Assembly (NCBI RefSeq): GCF_036962685.1
Contig: NZ_JBALOP010000058.1
Location: forward strand, 1 to 64,000
From: Ferdinandcohnia sp036962685
GTDB taxonomy: Bacteria > Bacillota > Bacilli > Bacillales > Bacillaceae_L
Direction: 5' to 3'
Length of the DNA: 64,000 bases
Shown: piece after piece, positions 42,582-51,314 of the stretch
Layout: every line of letters begins with the position of its first letter
Position numbering within the stretch: the stretch's first letter is position 1
Position numbers and translations under genes: made by a program
Notes under the pieces: model-generated
What the model was told of the DNA's origin: nothing
Databases searched by the model: none
Seen by the model: only the letters and a program-made list of their open reading frames with translations

Positions 42582-42858
42582 GATGCAAATATTTCCGGTA
42601 TGACGCATATATTCCCGGGACGACGCAAATTTCCGCTGGACGACGCATATACCCCTGCGACGACGCATATTTCCACGCAACGACGCATATTTCCGCTGGA
42701 CGACACAAATACTCCCGCAGTGACGCATATATTCCACGCAACGACGCAAATACTCCCGCAATGACGCATATATTCCCCGCACTGATGCAAATACTCCCCC
42801 AATAACTCATATCCCCGGCGCGATGACACAAATATCCCGGAAAAGACACAAGTCCTCC
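42582..42858 (+). repeat. Tandem array, 20-21 bp period, about 14 copies
   Basis: Core GACGCATAT or GACGCAAAT starts at 42582, 42602, 42622, 42642, 42662, 42682, 42702, 42722, 42743, 42763, 42784, about 42804, 42825 and 42845. The unit ends TTCC-x-CGCAAC or similar. Long open frames on both strands arise from the periodicity (three units make 60 bp). A further GGGGGACAGGTCC/GGACA hairpin-like repeat lies at 42946-42966. Confidence 0.92.
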
Positions 42859-43019
42859 ATGAAGATGCCATAACCAATTTCTAAATAATCAGTCAATAAC
42901 CTCCTCGTCTTGCATATACGTATAGAAAGGGGCGTCTTTGGGTCAGGGGGACAGGTCCATTGTCCCAGACTTCATCGTTTCTATCTTTCCGCAGCCCCAA
43001 TCTAAAGGGGGGAATACAT

Positions 43020-43163
43020 GTGTTAGGACTATGGCTAACGCTTATTGGAATAGCTGTGTTGTATTTTATCTCCGCTGGATTCTGGTTTTACTTTGTTGCA
43101 TCATCGATGGATCACGATGACACCACAAGAATTGACCCGCTTCCGAAAGACCAAGATTTATAA
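43020..43163 (+). CDS. Small single-pass membrane protein
   Basis: 47 aa with GTG start at 43020 (AAAGGGGGG 7 nt before). One helix, LTLIGIAVLYFISAGFWFYF, then a charged tail (DHDDTTRIDPLPKDQDL). A longer frame from 42960 would pass through repeat sequence. Unknown family. Confidence 0.6.
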   Translation: MLGLWLTLIGIAVLYFISAGFWFYFVASSMDHDDTTRIDPLPKDQDL

Positions 43164-43190
43164 AAAAGCCACACCCGATGCGGGTATGGC
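43162..43190 (-). terminator. Terminator of treA
   Basis: On the minus strand GCCATACCCGCATCGGGTGTGGC then TTTTTTA, 9-bp stem with one mismatch. Confidence 0.85.
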
Positions 43191-43222
43191 TCTTACCGTG
43201 TAGGCGAACTGTCTACACTTTT

Positions 43223-44911
43223 TTATTTTCTTTTTAAATGATAGACCACTGATTCATACGGTCGTAAGCTGATGCCTTTTGAAATATCGGTTTGCGAATC
43301 TCCATAGTTGGAAATAAGTAAATCCGTTGTGTAGTTTTCCATCTCAATATTTCCAGGAACCGCGAATGTTGCTTCTTTCCCGTAAAAATTATTTACCACA
43401 AGAAGCTTCTCATTTTCCCCGTTTCTTACATATGCAAAGATTTGCGGGTCTTCCTCATCTAATAGCTCGTAATCACCATAAGTGATAATATCGTATTCCT
43501 TGCGAAGCTTAATCAATTTTTGATAATGATAGAAGACTGAATTGTTGTCCTCTAATGCATTTTCAACGTTAATAGATTTGTAATTGGCAGCAACATTGAT
43601 CCACGGTGTACCGCTTGTGAATCCTGCATGGTCAGATGCATCCCATTGTACGGGTGTACGTGAATTATCACGCGATTTATGTTTCAAAATCTCGATGATT
43701 TGATCGTTGCTCAATCCCTGTTCTTTTTTAATATTGTAAACGTTAAGCGATTCAACATCCCGATATTCAGAGATATCCTCGAATTTCGGATTGGTCATGC
43801 CGATTTCTTCACCTTGATAAATATATGGCGTTCCTTGCATCATATGAATCGTTGTCGCAAGCATTTTCGCTGATTCGGTTAAATACTTATCATCATCGCC
43901 ATATCTCGATACAATACGCGGTTGGTCATGGTTGCACCAAAATAGCGCATTCCAGCCCCCACCCTTATGCATTTCCACCTGCCAGGTTGAGAGGATTCTT
44001 TTTAACTCTTGGAAGTCAAAATCGGCAACTGTCCACTTATCCCCATTCGGATAATCCACTTTTAAATGATGGAAATTAAAGGTCATACTTAGCTCTTCAC
44101 GGTCGGGATTCGAATAATTAATACAATCGTCAATTGTTGTTGAAGACATTTCCCCAACCGTCATACTGTCGTATTTTGAAAAAACATTCTGATTCATCTC
44201 ATGCATGAATTCATGGACCCGAGGACCGTCTGTATAAAACTTGCGGCCGTCACCAGGAGCCACAGACCCATCATCATCAGGGAAGCCCTGGTCTTTTGAA
44301 ATTAAATTAATTACATCCAGCCGGAAGCCATCTACTCCTTTTTCAAACCAAAAAGTCATCATGTCATAGACTTTTTTCCGAACCTCTTCGTTTTCCCAGT
44401 TCAGGTCAGCTTGTGTTACATCAAAAAGATGTAGGTAGTATTGACCCGTTTTTTCGTCAAACTCCCAGGCATTTCCGCCAAACTTAGATTCCCAATTGTT
44501 TGGCTCATGGCCATCTTTTGGGTCCTTCCATATATAAAAGTCTCGATATGGGTTATCTTTTGACTCACTAGATTGCTTAAACCATTCGTTTTCAGTTGAC
44601 GTATGGTTGACAACGATGTCCATAATAAGTTTGATTCCGCGAGAATGAGCTTCTTCAAGCAAGCGGTCAAAATCCTCCATCGTGCCATACTCTTCTTGAA
44701 TCGCAAAATAATCACTAATATCGTACCCGTTATCTCGCTGCGGGGATTTGTAAATTGGCGTTAACCAAATAACATCAATACCTAATGCTTTCAAGTAGTC
44801 GAGTTTTTCGATGATCCCTTGTAGGTCACCAACACCATTTCCAGTTGTGTCATTAAAACTCTTTGGATAAATTTGATAAACGACAGACTTCTTCCACCAA
44901 GGCTGTTTCAA
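43223..44911 (-). CDS. treA: Trehalose-6-phosphate hydrolase (phospho-alpha-1,1-glucosidase) TreA
   Basis: 562 aa GH13 enzyme. WWKKSVVYQIYPKSFNDTTG start; catalytic Asp199 (DGFRLDV), Glu254 (TVGEMSS), Asp329 (NHDQPR). Close, over the full length, to what I recall of B. subtilis TreA (561 aa), including PKSFNDTTGNGVGDL and YPNGDKW. It hydrolyses trehalose-6-P, imported by the trehalose PTS, to glucose and glucose-6-P. The TreR operator in its promoter confirms the assignment against oligo-1,6-glucosidase. treP and treR are not adjacent. Confidence 0.93.
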   Translation of the reverse strand: MKQPWWKKSVVYQIYPKSFNDTTGNGVGDLQGIIEKLDYLKALGIDVIWLTPIYKSPQRDNGYDISDYFAIQEEYGTMEDFDRLLEEAHSRGIKLIMDIVVNHTSTENEWFKQSSESKDNPYRDFYIWKDPKDGHEPNNWESKFGGNAWEFDEKTGQYYLHLFDVTQADLNWENEEVRKKVYDMMTFWFEKGVDGFRLDVINLISKDQGFPDDDGSVAPGDGRKFYTDGPRVHEFMHEMNQNVFSKYDSMTVGEMSSTTIDDCINYSNPDREELSMTFNFHHLKVDYPNGDKWTVADFDFQELKRILSTWQVEMHKGGGWNALFWCNHDQPRIVSRYGDDDKYLTESAKMLATTIHMMQGTPYIYQGEEIGMTNPKFEDISEYRDVESLNVYNIKKEQGLSNDQIIEILKHKSRDNSRTPVQWDASDHAGFTSGTPWINVAANYKSINVENALEDNNSVFYHYQKLIKLRKEYDIITYGDYELLDEEDPQIFAYVRNGENEKLLVVNNFYGKEATFAVPGNIEMENYTTDLLISNYGDSQTDISKGISLRPYESVVYHLKRK

Positions 44912-44979
44912 CTGCTACACCACCGTATAAGTAATCATGTTTGTAGTATTTCATAAATAAAATAAACTTATTTGTTTTT

Positions 44980-45008
44980 AGTTTAACTTGTATATACAAG
45001 TTAGTCAA
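44980..45008 (-). promoter_or_regulatory. treA promoter with TreR operator
   Basis: On the minus strand: -35 TTGACT (45008-45003), 17-bp spacer, -10 TAAACT (44985-44980). The 18-bp perfect palindrome AACTTGTATATACAAGTT (44985-45002) fills the spacer. Its core TTGTATATACAA is the known TreR operator of B. subtilis. Repression would be relieved by trehalose-6-phosphate. Confidence 0.9.
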
Positions 45009-45060
45009 ATTTAAAAATGGTGAGTGCAGGCACCTTGATTGGAAGACCTGTAATTGATCT

Positions 45061-45150
45061 ATTAGCCATAAACTTTTTTTATTAGCCGTATTTTTTTGTT
45101 ATTGGCCGTAAATTTTGATTAACAGACATATTTTTATAATATTGGCTAGA
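45061..45150 (+). repeat. Tandem array, 20-bp period, 4.5 copies
   Basis: Units at 45061, 45081, 45101, 45121 and 45141 beginning ATTAGCC, ATTAGCC, ATTGGCC, AACAGAC and ATTGGCT, each with a T-rich second half. Lies between treA's promoter and the DUF488 gene. Confidence 0.8.
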
Positions 45151-45156
45151 GATCAT

Positions 45157-45537
45157 CTATTTAGAAGCTTTCCGGTGAATCTTTTCTAACCATTCCCTCA
45201 ACACAACCGCCTGGTTATGCGCTTCGTCCTTTGCCCCAAAAAGAAGAGTCACTTTCTTTTCTCCGATCATGCGCAACAATTCCTCAATTGCAGTTTTTTT
45301 CTCTTCATCATTATGTAATTCCTTTATGTAGTGCTGTTTAAATTCTTCAAATCTTTCAGGTTTATGGTTGAATTCCTTGCGGAGCTCGGTGCTCGGGGCG
45401 ATTTCTTTCATCCACAAATCGAGTTGGGCTTTGTCCTTTGAAATGCCTCGTGGCCAAATGCCGTCCACTAATATTCGTTTTCCATCTTCCACACTAGCTG
45501 GTTCATAAATTCGTTTTAGCACCAGATTTTCCAACAT
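45157..45537 (-). CDS. DUF488 family protein
   Basis: 126 aa. LKRIYEPASVEDGKRILVDG, WPRGISKDKA, LDLWMKEIAPSTELRKEFNH, VTLLFGAKDEAHNQA are the conserved blocks of DUF488. Cytoplasmic, function unknown. RBS AAAGGAACG before ATG. Confidence 0.9.
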   Translation of the reverse strand: MLENLVLKRIYEPASVEDGKRILVDGIWPRGISKDKAQLDLWMKEIAPSTELRKEFNHKPERFEEFKQHYIKELHNDEEKKTAIEELLRMIGEKKVTLLFGAKDEAHNQAVVLREWLEKIHRKASK

Positions 45538-45555
45538 GATTTTCGTTCCTTTCTA

Positions 45556-45590
45556 AAAGAAAAGGGCAAAACGCAATGGTTTGGCCCTTT
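45556..45590 (-). terminator. Terminator of the DUF1992 gene
   Basis: On the minus strand AAAGGGCCAAAC ... GTTTTGCCCTTTTCTTTT. Confidence 0.8.
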
Positions 45591-45594
45591 CACA

Positions 45595-45966
45595 TTATTT
45601 AAACTTGTTGTGCAATTTCATTTGATAGTCTTTGAAAACCGCTGAGTGAGAGGTTTTTCGATTTTTTAGGATTTGATTTAGGCGAAACTGTTTTTCGTTT
45701 AGCTTTTTCTGATAGATGACTCTCTGTTCCTCATTTTCACAGTTATCAAGCAGGTTCTCAATGGTGAGCAGCTCTTTTTTGATCTCAGTTTCTTCATTAA
45801 TGAATCCTGAATTTTTCATGACACGATATGCCATGCGAATATCCGCCGGAATCGCGGAATCATCATCAAGCTTTAGCGGCTTGCCGTATCCTGGTAGGTT
45901 GTCAAATTCTCCATCCTTGTAGGCCTTGCGAATTTTGTCCTCTGATACAATATTTGAAAAATCCAT
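45595..45966 (-). CDS. DUF1992 protein (DnaJ-homologue C28-like conserved domain)
   Basis: 123 aa. KIRKAYKDGEFDNLPGYGKPL and PADIRMAYRVMKNSGFINEE are the signature of DUF1992. The C-terminal half is a helical hairpin. No J-domain. Function unknown. RBS AAGGAGG precedes ATG. Confidence 0.9.
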   Translation of the reverse strand: MDFSNIVSEDKIRKAYKDGEFDNLPGYGKPLKLDDDSAIPADIRMAYRVMKNSGFINEETEIKKELLTIENLLDNCENEEQRVIYQKKLNEKQFRLNQILKNRKTSHSAVFKDYQMKLHNKFK

Positions 45967-46241
45967 CGTTACATCCTCCTTTTTTGGAGTGTATCTTCTA
46001 TTACTATTTTACGTGTATTTTGAACAAATTGCCATTCTCCCCTTATATTTCTCCTATGTTTCATTTTTTACAATATGACAACAACCCCCAAAAATCGACA
46101 TTTCGTCATGAATTCCTATAACGTGAAGTGGGTTAAAATGACTACTCATAAAATTTTATAAAGAGTGGCTAAAAATGTTTTGGAGAAGCATTTTGGGCTA
46201 TTAGAAATATAACCCCAAACTTTTTGAAGGATGGAGATAAT

Positions 46242-47249
46242 ATGTTTTCAAACACGGAAATAGGAATTGATTTAGGAACTGCAAATATTCTGGTATACAC
46301 TAAAAATAAAGGCATCATCATTAATGAACCATCCGTTGTAGCGATTGACACCGCAAATAACAATGTCGTCGCTGTTGGGACAGATGCAAAAAGAATGATT
46401 GGAAAAACGCCTGAAAAAATCGTGACAATTCGCCCTTTACGAAAAGGTGTGATTGCAGACTTCAACGTTACAGCGGATATGCTTCGCCATATTATGAAGA
46501 AGGTAAGCCAAAAAATTGGCTACTCGATTCGTAAGCCAAATGTGGTCGTTTGTACGCCTTCTGGTTCAACTTCGGTTGAGAGACGTGCCATCCAGGATGC
46601 CATTAGACAATGTGGTGCTAAACAGGTTTACTTAATCGAAGAACCTGTTGCAGCTGCAGTTGGATCTGACCTACCTGTCGATGAGCCGGTCGCAAACGTA
46701 ATCGTTGATATCGGCGGAGGCAATACGGAGGTTGCGATTATTTCCTTTGGAGGGGTTGTGACATGCAACTCTGTTCGAATTGGTGGTGACCAGTTCGACG
46801 AGGATATCATTCAATATGTACGTAAAAAATACAATGTCTTGATCGGGGAACATACCGCTGAACAGGTTAAATTTGAAATCGGATATGCACTTATTGATCA
46901 TGAAGTAAAAACAATGGAAATCCGAGGGCGTGATCTTGTTACAGGTCTACCTAAAACCATTTCATTACGTTCAACCGAGGTTCAAGAAACATTAAAAGAA
47001 TCGTTACTTCATATTTTAGAAGCAATCCGAGCCACATTAGAAGATTGCCCACCTGAATTAAGTGGTGATATTGTGGACCGCGGGATTATTCTAACAGGCG
47101 GCAGTGCCTTATTAAATGGAATGCAGGATTGGCTCAGTCAGGAAATCTTTGTTCCTGTACATTTAGCTCCAAATCCACTTGAATCTGTCGCAATCGGAAC
47201 CGGTCGTTCCCTAAGCATCATCACCAAGCTTCATAAAATTGCAAAATAA
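46242..47249 (+). CDS. mreBH: Rod-shape actin homologue MreBH
   Basis: 335 aa from ATG at 46242 (GGATGGAG upstream), equal in length to B. subtilis MreBH. Actin ATPase motifs: EIGIDLGTANILVY (phosphate 1), VIVDIGGGNTEVA (phosphate 2), ILTGGSALLNGM (adenosine). It forms membrane-bound filaments that steer lateral-wall hydrolases such as LytE. The sequence is closer to MreBH than to MreB/Mbl (TEIGIDLGTANILVY, NKGIIINEPSVVA). Isolated from mreCD, as in B. subtilis. Confidence 0.92.
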   Translation: MFSNTEIGIDLGTANILVYTKNKGIIINEPSVVAIDTANNNVVAVGTDAKRMIGKTPEKIVTIRPLRKGVIADFNVTADMLRHIMKKVSQKIGYSIRKPNVVVCTPSGSTSVERRAIQDAIRQCGAKQVYLIEEPVAAAVGSDLPVDEPVANVIVDIGGGNTEVAIISFGGVVTCNSVRIGGDQFDEDIIQYVRKKYNVLIGEHTAEQVKFEIGYALIDHEVKTMEIRGRDLVTGLPKTISLRSTEVQETLKESLLHILEAIRATLEDCPPELSGDIVDRGIILTGGSALLNGMQDWLSQEIFVPVHLAPNPLESVAIGTGRSLSIITKLHKIAK

Positions 47250-47256
47250 TAAGTTA

Positions 47257-47287
47257 GTCCCATAAGTCATCTTATGGGGCCTTTTTT
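47257..47287. terminator. Terminator of mreBH, overlapping the FUSC stop
   Basis: CCCATAAG (47259-47266), TCAT, CTTATGGG (47271-47278), then CCTTTTTT. Confidence 0.88.
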
Positions 47288-49155
47288 AAATATGCGATTA
47301 ATGCCTCCAGCAACGTATCGATTTCTTCTTGAATTCGTGCATGCTTTGGAATTTCGGGAATGTCAAAGCTATCCAGTAATTGCCGTTGTTCAATTGATTG
47401 AGCCATTGTCTCAAAAATGTATAAAAATTGAGCAATCTCTCCTTTTGTTAATGATTGATTCCTAGCTCCCGCTTCAAGAAAATAGCCCAGCTGTTCCATT
47501 GAAAAAACAACCGGTGATAAGAGACTCAATGAAGCAATATTATTCGGAATTTCTCCGAGTGCTGCTCCGTAAACGGTGCGTAAGTTATTTAAGTTGGTTC
47601 TCATTTTACTTTTCAGATGTCTGTCATCTATTTTCTCACTGTTATTCGTAAAGATTTTATAAAATAGCTGTGATTGGCTGCGAATGGTTTTAGACATCAA
47701 ATGTGGAATCCGGCTTGAAGCTGATTGACGCCCCACAAGCAGCACGCCTAAAATTCCGATGATACATCCGATGATGACATCGGTGATTCGAGCCGTTGCA
47801 AAATACGGCAGATTGTTCAGCCTTGTTGTGTTTTCCGCGATTAATATTGCATTTGGCGTAATGAACGTAACGGCAAGTGCATAGTTCCGTACCATCAAAG
47901 ATTCAGTAAAAAAGTTAAACATGGCAATCAAAAGAGCAACAACGATGGGTGCAGGGCTGAGTGAAAGAATAATCCCGGCAACTAATATGCCGACCAGTGT
48001 GCCGATTGACCTTTGAATTGAACGATGAAATGTACTTATAATAGTGGAGCCGAGCATAACGGAACCACAAGTAACCGGAATCCAATAGGAACGCTCAAAT
48101 TCAAATGAAAAAGCAATCATTGCTGAGATTCCGAGCACAACTGCATAGCGTAATGCAGTTAAAAAGACGATCGAGTTTTTATCAAATGCATCTAATAATT
48201 GCTTTGCAAGCGAATGTTTCATGATATGAATTTCTTGGTCGACAACTGGTACTTGTGTCACTTTAGTTGCTTCCACGACTTTTTCAAACAAATGTCGTTC
48301 TGGTCCTTCTAGTTCTACCTCTGGAATCTCGATTCCATTGCTTTGATTTTTTTTGCAGAGTGATTGAGTAATTTGGTTTAATAAATCCATAATTTCAGGT
48401 GCGATTTCTGTTTTTCCACGTGACTCAAGTTCCAAAATATCGCCCCAAATCGAATGGGATATATCTTTCAATACATATAATCGTTTAAAAAAGGCAGAGC
48501 CTCGCCATGAAACATAACCAAATGAAAACGTAGTTTCAACTTCTCTCAACGTAAATAAGGTGCTTTCTTTTATTTCATCAAATCTTGAAGTACCAATCGC
48601 TCCCGCTAATTTCGATAGCTCCAGATATATTTGATGAATTGCTTTTTTCTCTGGCTCGTATGGGTCTGAAAACCAGCCAACCATCGCGACAATCCACGAA
48701 ACAATTCCACCTAAAAAAACAAATGAGGCACGTAAAAAAGCAGCATCCGGATCAAGTTCCATGGCAGATGTCATCGCAAAAATAATCACAAAAAAAATGG
48801 ACGCTGGCCCTCGAATGTTCAAAGCGCCGAAAATGAACGTACCAAGCCCACCGATTAATCCTAGAATAAGCGCAAATATATAAGGAGAAGCGGCAGTTAG
48901 CGTACCGAGTCCCATCACTGAAGCCAATCCAAGCATCACGATAAATACCTTTTTTGCACGATGTTTATAAGGTTCATTGAACACGTACAAATAGGAAAAG
49001 CCTCCAATTCCCGCCAATAACCCGTATTGAAAATTCCCAAGTATTAGGCCAACCATAACAGGAACCGACGAACTAATTGCCGCTCCAACCGCCCTTCGCA
49101 TTGGAAACGGCGTCTTTTTAATCTTAAACGCATCCTTAATAATCGACCCCGGCAT
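47272..49155 (-). CDS. FUSC/aromatic-acid-exporter family membrane protein
   Basis: 627 aa with two membrane blocks (about residues 20-165 and 320-470) of five or six helices each and cytoplasmic domains after each. VGAAISSSVPVMVGLILGN and FHRSIQRSIGTLVGILVAG are typical of FUSC (fusaric-acid resistance/AaeB/YccS-like). The second motif is the family's RxxGTxxG. Probably an efflux component; substrate unknown. RBS AAGGAG before ATG. Confidence 0.87.
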   Translation of the reverse strand: MPGSIIKDAFKIKKTPFPMRRAVGAAISSSVPVMVGLILGNFQYGLLAGIGGFSYLYVFNEPYKHRAKKVFIVMLGLASVMGLGTLTAASPYIFALILGLIGGLGTFIFGALNIRGPASIFFVIIFAMTSAMELDPDAAFLRASFVFLGGIVSWIVAMVGWFSDPYEPEKKAIHQIYLELSKLAGAIGTSRFDEIKESTLFTLREVETTFSFGYVSWRGSAFFKRLYVLKDISHSIWGDILELESRGKTEIAPEIMDLLNQITQSLCKKNQSNGIEIPEVELEGPERHLFEKVVEATKVTQVPVVDQEIHIMKHSLAKQLLDAFDKNSIVFLTALRYAVVLGISAMIAFSFEFERSYWIPVTCGSVMLGSTIISTFHRSIQRSIGTLVGILVAGIILSLSPAPIVVALLIAMFNFFTESLMVRNYALAVTFITPNAILIAENTTRLNNLPYFATARITDVIIGCIIGILGVLLVGRQSASSRIPHLMSKTIRSQSQLFYKIFTNNSEKIDDRHLKSKMRTNLNNLRTVYGAALGEIPNNIASLSLLSPVVFSMEQLGYFLEAGARNQSLTKGEIAQFLYIFETMAQSIEQRQLLDSFDIPEIPKHARIQEEIDTLLEALIAYLKKAP

Positions 49156-49173
49156 CCAAACTCCTTCTTTCTT

Positions 49174-49252
49174 GGAACCAAGGGGACGGTTCTACTGGTC
49201 CCAAATAGCAAAAGGAACCACAGGAACCGTCCCTACGGTTACTCTTGGTTCC
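49174..49252. repeat. Short dispersed repeat pair forming a long inverted repeat
   Basis: GGAACCAAGGGGACGGTTC at the left and GAACCGTCCC ... CTTGGTTCC at the right, so the block can fold on itself. Same family as 29248-29280 and 40292-40313. Confidence 0.75.
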
Positions 49253-49293
49253 CTTTAGCTTTAGCCGAGCGATTACCAATTATGTAAATAGGA

Positions 49294-49324
49294 AAAGGCC
49301 AAATCAGGAAACGATTTGGCCTTT
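49294..49324 (-). terminator. Terminator of the TerC gene
   Basis: AAAGGCCAAATC and GATTTGGCCTTT, 12-bp stem. Confidence 0.92.
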
Positions 49325-49331
49325 AATTTCA

Positions 49332-50051
49332 TTATGCTGTATGTTGTAATGCTTCTTTTTTCGCTGCGATTTTTTTGTTTTTAAAATAGCCAATTCCTAA
49401 TATAAGAATGGTTAAAACAGCTGCGATTAGGTATGTTACTGGTCCATGTTCAATATGAAGGAAGTTTGTTAACCCTTTATCCTTCAACACCATTTCTCCT
49501 GCAGTCCAAGCAAGAATACCTGCACCGACATATGCAATCCACGCATATTTGTTCATTGCTTTCACAATGAATTTAGAACCAAAGATCATAATCGGAATAC
49601 TTATTAGAACTCCAAGCGCAATCATGCCAATGTGTCCGTCTGCAGCACCTGCAACGGCAACAACATTATCAAGACTCATTACCGCATCCGCCATAATAAT
49701 TGTACCAATCGCTGACATAATACCAGATGATGACTTCACATGTGCTTCTCCTTCTTCTTCAACTAATACCTTGTAGGCGATGAAAAGAAGTAATACTCCA
49801 CCAATTACATTAACGTATGGAATCTTTAATAAGTAAACAATGATAGCTGCAAATAAAATACGTAAAATCACAGCTCCACCAGTTCCCCAAAAGATTGCTT
49901 TGTTTTGCTGATGTTTCGGAAGATTTCTAGTTGCCATTGCAATTACAACAGCATTGTCACCAGATAAAATAATATCAATTGCAATGATTTTTAATAACGC
50001 AATTGTAGCTCCTGAAGAGATAGCTAGTCCAAGAATTGATAGCATATCCAT
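49332..50051 (-). CDS. TerC family metal transport protein (YjbE type)
   Basis: 239 aa, seven helices. Two inverted blocks with acidic motifs: IIAIDIILSGDNAVVIAMA and ADAVMSLDNVVAVAGAADG. These DN-containing motifs are the metal sites of TerC/YjbE/YkoY proteins, linked to Mn2+ export and metalation of exoenzymes. I looked for the yybP-ykoY manganese riboswitch upstream and found none; the leader is short (promoter near 50110-50130). Confidence 0.9.
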   Translation of the reverse strand: MDMLSILGLAISSGATIALLKIIAIDIILSGDNAVVIAMATRNLPKHQQNKAIFWGTGGAVILRILFAAIIVYLLKIPYVNVIGGVLLLFIAYKVLVEEEGEAHVKSSSGIMSAIGTIIMADAVMSLDNVVAVAGAADGHIGMIALGVLISIPIMIFGSKFIVKAMNKYAWIAYVGAGILAWTAGEMVLKDKGLTNFLHIEHGPVTYLIAAVLTILILGIGYFKNKKIAAKKEALQHTA

Positions 50052-50309
50052 AGGGTAATTCCCCCTTGTTTAATATCGTAAAATAGTTATATGACAATTA
50101 CATAATCTAGCATACTCCTATTTTTTGTCACATTCAATATTTTTGCAAAGAATCTTGCTTACAAAATTACCACTAATATCCATTATATTCACTTTTAAAA
50201 ACTCATATATTATTGTAGTATATCTTCCTTGACATAACACCTTTTGGTTTCATATAATAAAAAATATGAAACTAAATGGTGTTATTTAAATTTTAAAAGG
50301 AGAATGATT

Positions 50310-50729
50310 ATGACTACCGTACCTGATATAAAACAAACTGTATTAATCGAAGCACCGATTCAAAAAGTATGGGAGCTTGTGTCGACTGGTGAGGCGATCG
50401 GAACGTGGTTTATGCCGAATGATTTAGTCGCAGAGGAAGGACATGAATTTCATATTCAATCTCCATTTGGACCCTCTCCATGTAAGGTTCTAAAGGTTGA
50501 GCCACCACATCGACTTACTTTTTCTTGGGATACAGAAGGCTGGTTTGTAGAGTTTTTATTAAAAGAAATTGATGGCAATACAGAGTTTACCCTCATTCAT
50601 GGTGGCTGGAAGGATTCTGAAGAAACGATTGAAAAAGCAAAACGGTCAACTGCAGAGATTCGCGAAACGATGAATGGCGGTTGGGCAGGCATTGTACAAA
50701 AGCTACGTCAGGTGGCGACAAACAAGTGA
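50310..50729 (+). CDS. SRPBCC/AHSA1 (START-like) domain protein
   Basis: 139 aa from ATG at 50310 (AAAGGAG 7 nt upstream; the frame extends uselessly to 50244). IEAPIQKVWELVSTGEAIGTWFMP and FVEFLLKEIDGNTEFTLIHGGW are typical of AHSA1-type SRPBCC proteins, which bind hydrophobic ligands. It overlaps the ArsR-type regulator by 4 bp, a recurrent toxin-free pairing in Bacillus. Confidence 0.9.
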   Translation: MTTVPDIKQTVLIEAPIQKVWELVSTGEAIGTWFMPNDLVAEEGHEFHIQSPFGPSPCKVLKVEPPHRLTFSWDTEGWFVEFLLKEIDGNTEFTLIHGGWKDSEETIEKAKRSTAEIRETMNGGWAGIVQKLRQVATNK

Positions 50730-51097
50730 GTGAGTCTGCTCAAAAATATGATGTGTTCCAAGCAATTGCTGATCCCACACGTAGAGAGGTACTGCGCCTA
50801 CTCTCGAAAAAGGAATTACCAATTTCGGAAATAACGAGTCATTTTTCAATGAGCCGGACGGCTGTGGTGAAGCATCTTCACATCCTGTCAGAGGCGAATT
50901 TAGTGAGCGGTAAAAAAGTCGGAAGAGAAAAACGCTATCGCCTCCAGCCCGAAACTTTTTCGGAGCTGCATGAATGGCTTGCGTATTTCGACCAGTTCTG
51001 GAGCAACAAGCTATCGGTATTAAAGCATATCGCCGAGAATGGTTCGGACGGCGGTTTGCTGAAAGTGTTGGGGTCGGCGGATTCGGATGGGGAGTAA
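50726..51097 (+). CDS. ArsR family transcriptional regulator
   Basis: 123 aa with GTG at 50726 (AGGTGG 10 nt upstream; overlaps the previous stop as GTGA). Winged helix: YDVFQAIADPTRREVLRLL, LPISEITSHFSMSRTAVVKHLHIL, GREKRYRLQPE. No metal-binding cysteines, which fits the SdpR-like, metal-independent subgroup. Probably regulates its own pair. No terminator is evident before the repeats that follow. Confidence 0.9.
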   Translation: MSESAQKYDVFQAIADPTRREVLRLLSKKELPISEITSHFSMSRTAVVKHLHILSEANLVSGKKVGREKRYRLQPETFSELHEWLAYFDQFWSNKLSVLKHIAENGSDGGLLKVLGSADSDGE

Positions 51098-51118
51098 GAC
51101 CTTGCTTTGCTGTTCAAC

Positions 51119-51300
51119 GTTATGAAAGGCAAAACGTTGATGAAATCCTTGCGAAATGCTCTTCATCAACGCTATGAAGAGGAAAACGATCATGAAACTC
51201 TTTGCGAAATCCTCTTCACAGGCGCTATGAAAAGGAAAACAATCATGAAACTCTTGCGAAATCCTCTTCATCGACGCTATGAAAGAAAAAACGAGGTAGT
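51119..51300 (+). repeat. Tandem array, 52-bp period, 3.5 copies
   Basis: Units start GTTATGAAA (51119), GCTATGAAG (51171), GCTATGAAA (51224) and GCTATGAAA (51276), spaced 52, 53 and 52 bp. Shared parts are GGAAAACAATCATGAAACTC and GCGAAATCCTCTTCA. Directly follows the ArsR gene. Confidence 0.88.
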
Positions 51301-51314
51301 AACTCCTTCAAAAC

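Noticed and set aside
42433..42877. Several 90-140 aa ORFs on both strands
   Set aside because: Artefacts of the 20-bp repeat, which gives a 20-residue periodic translation in all frames.
50052..50310. yybP-ykoY manganese riboswitch upstream of the TerC gene
   Set aside because: The leader is short and lacks the conserved structured core I would expect.
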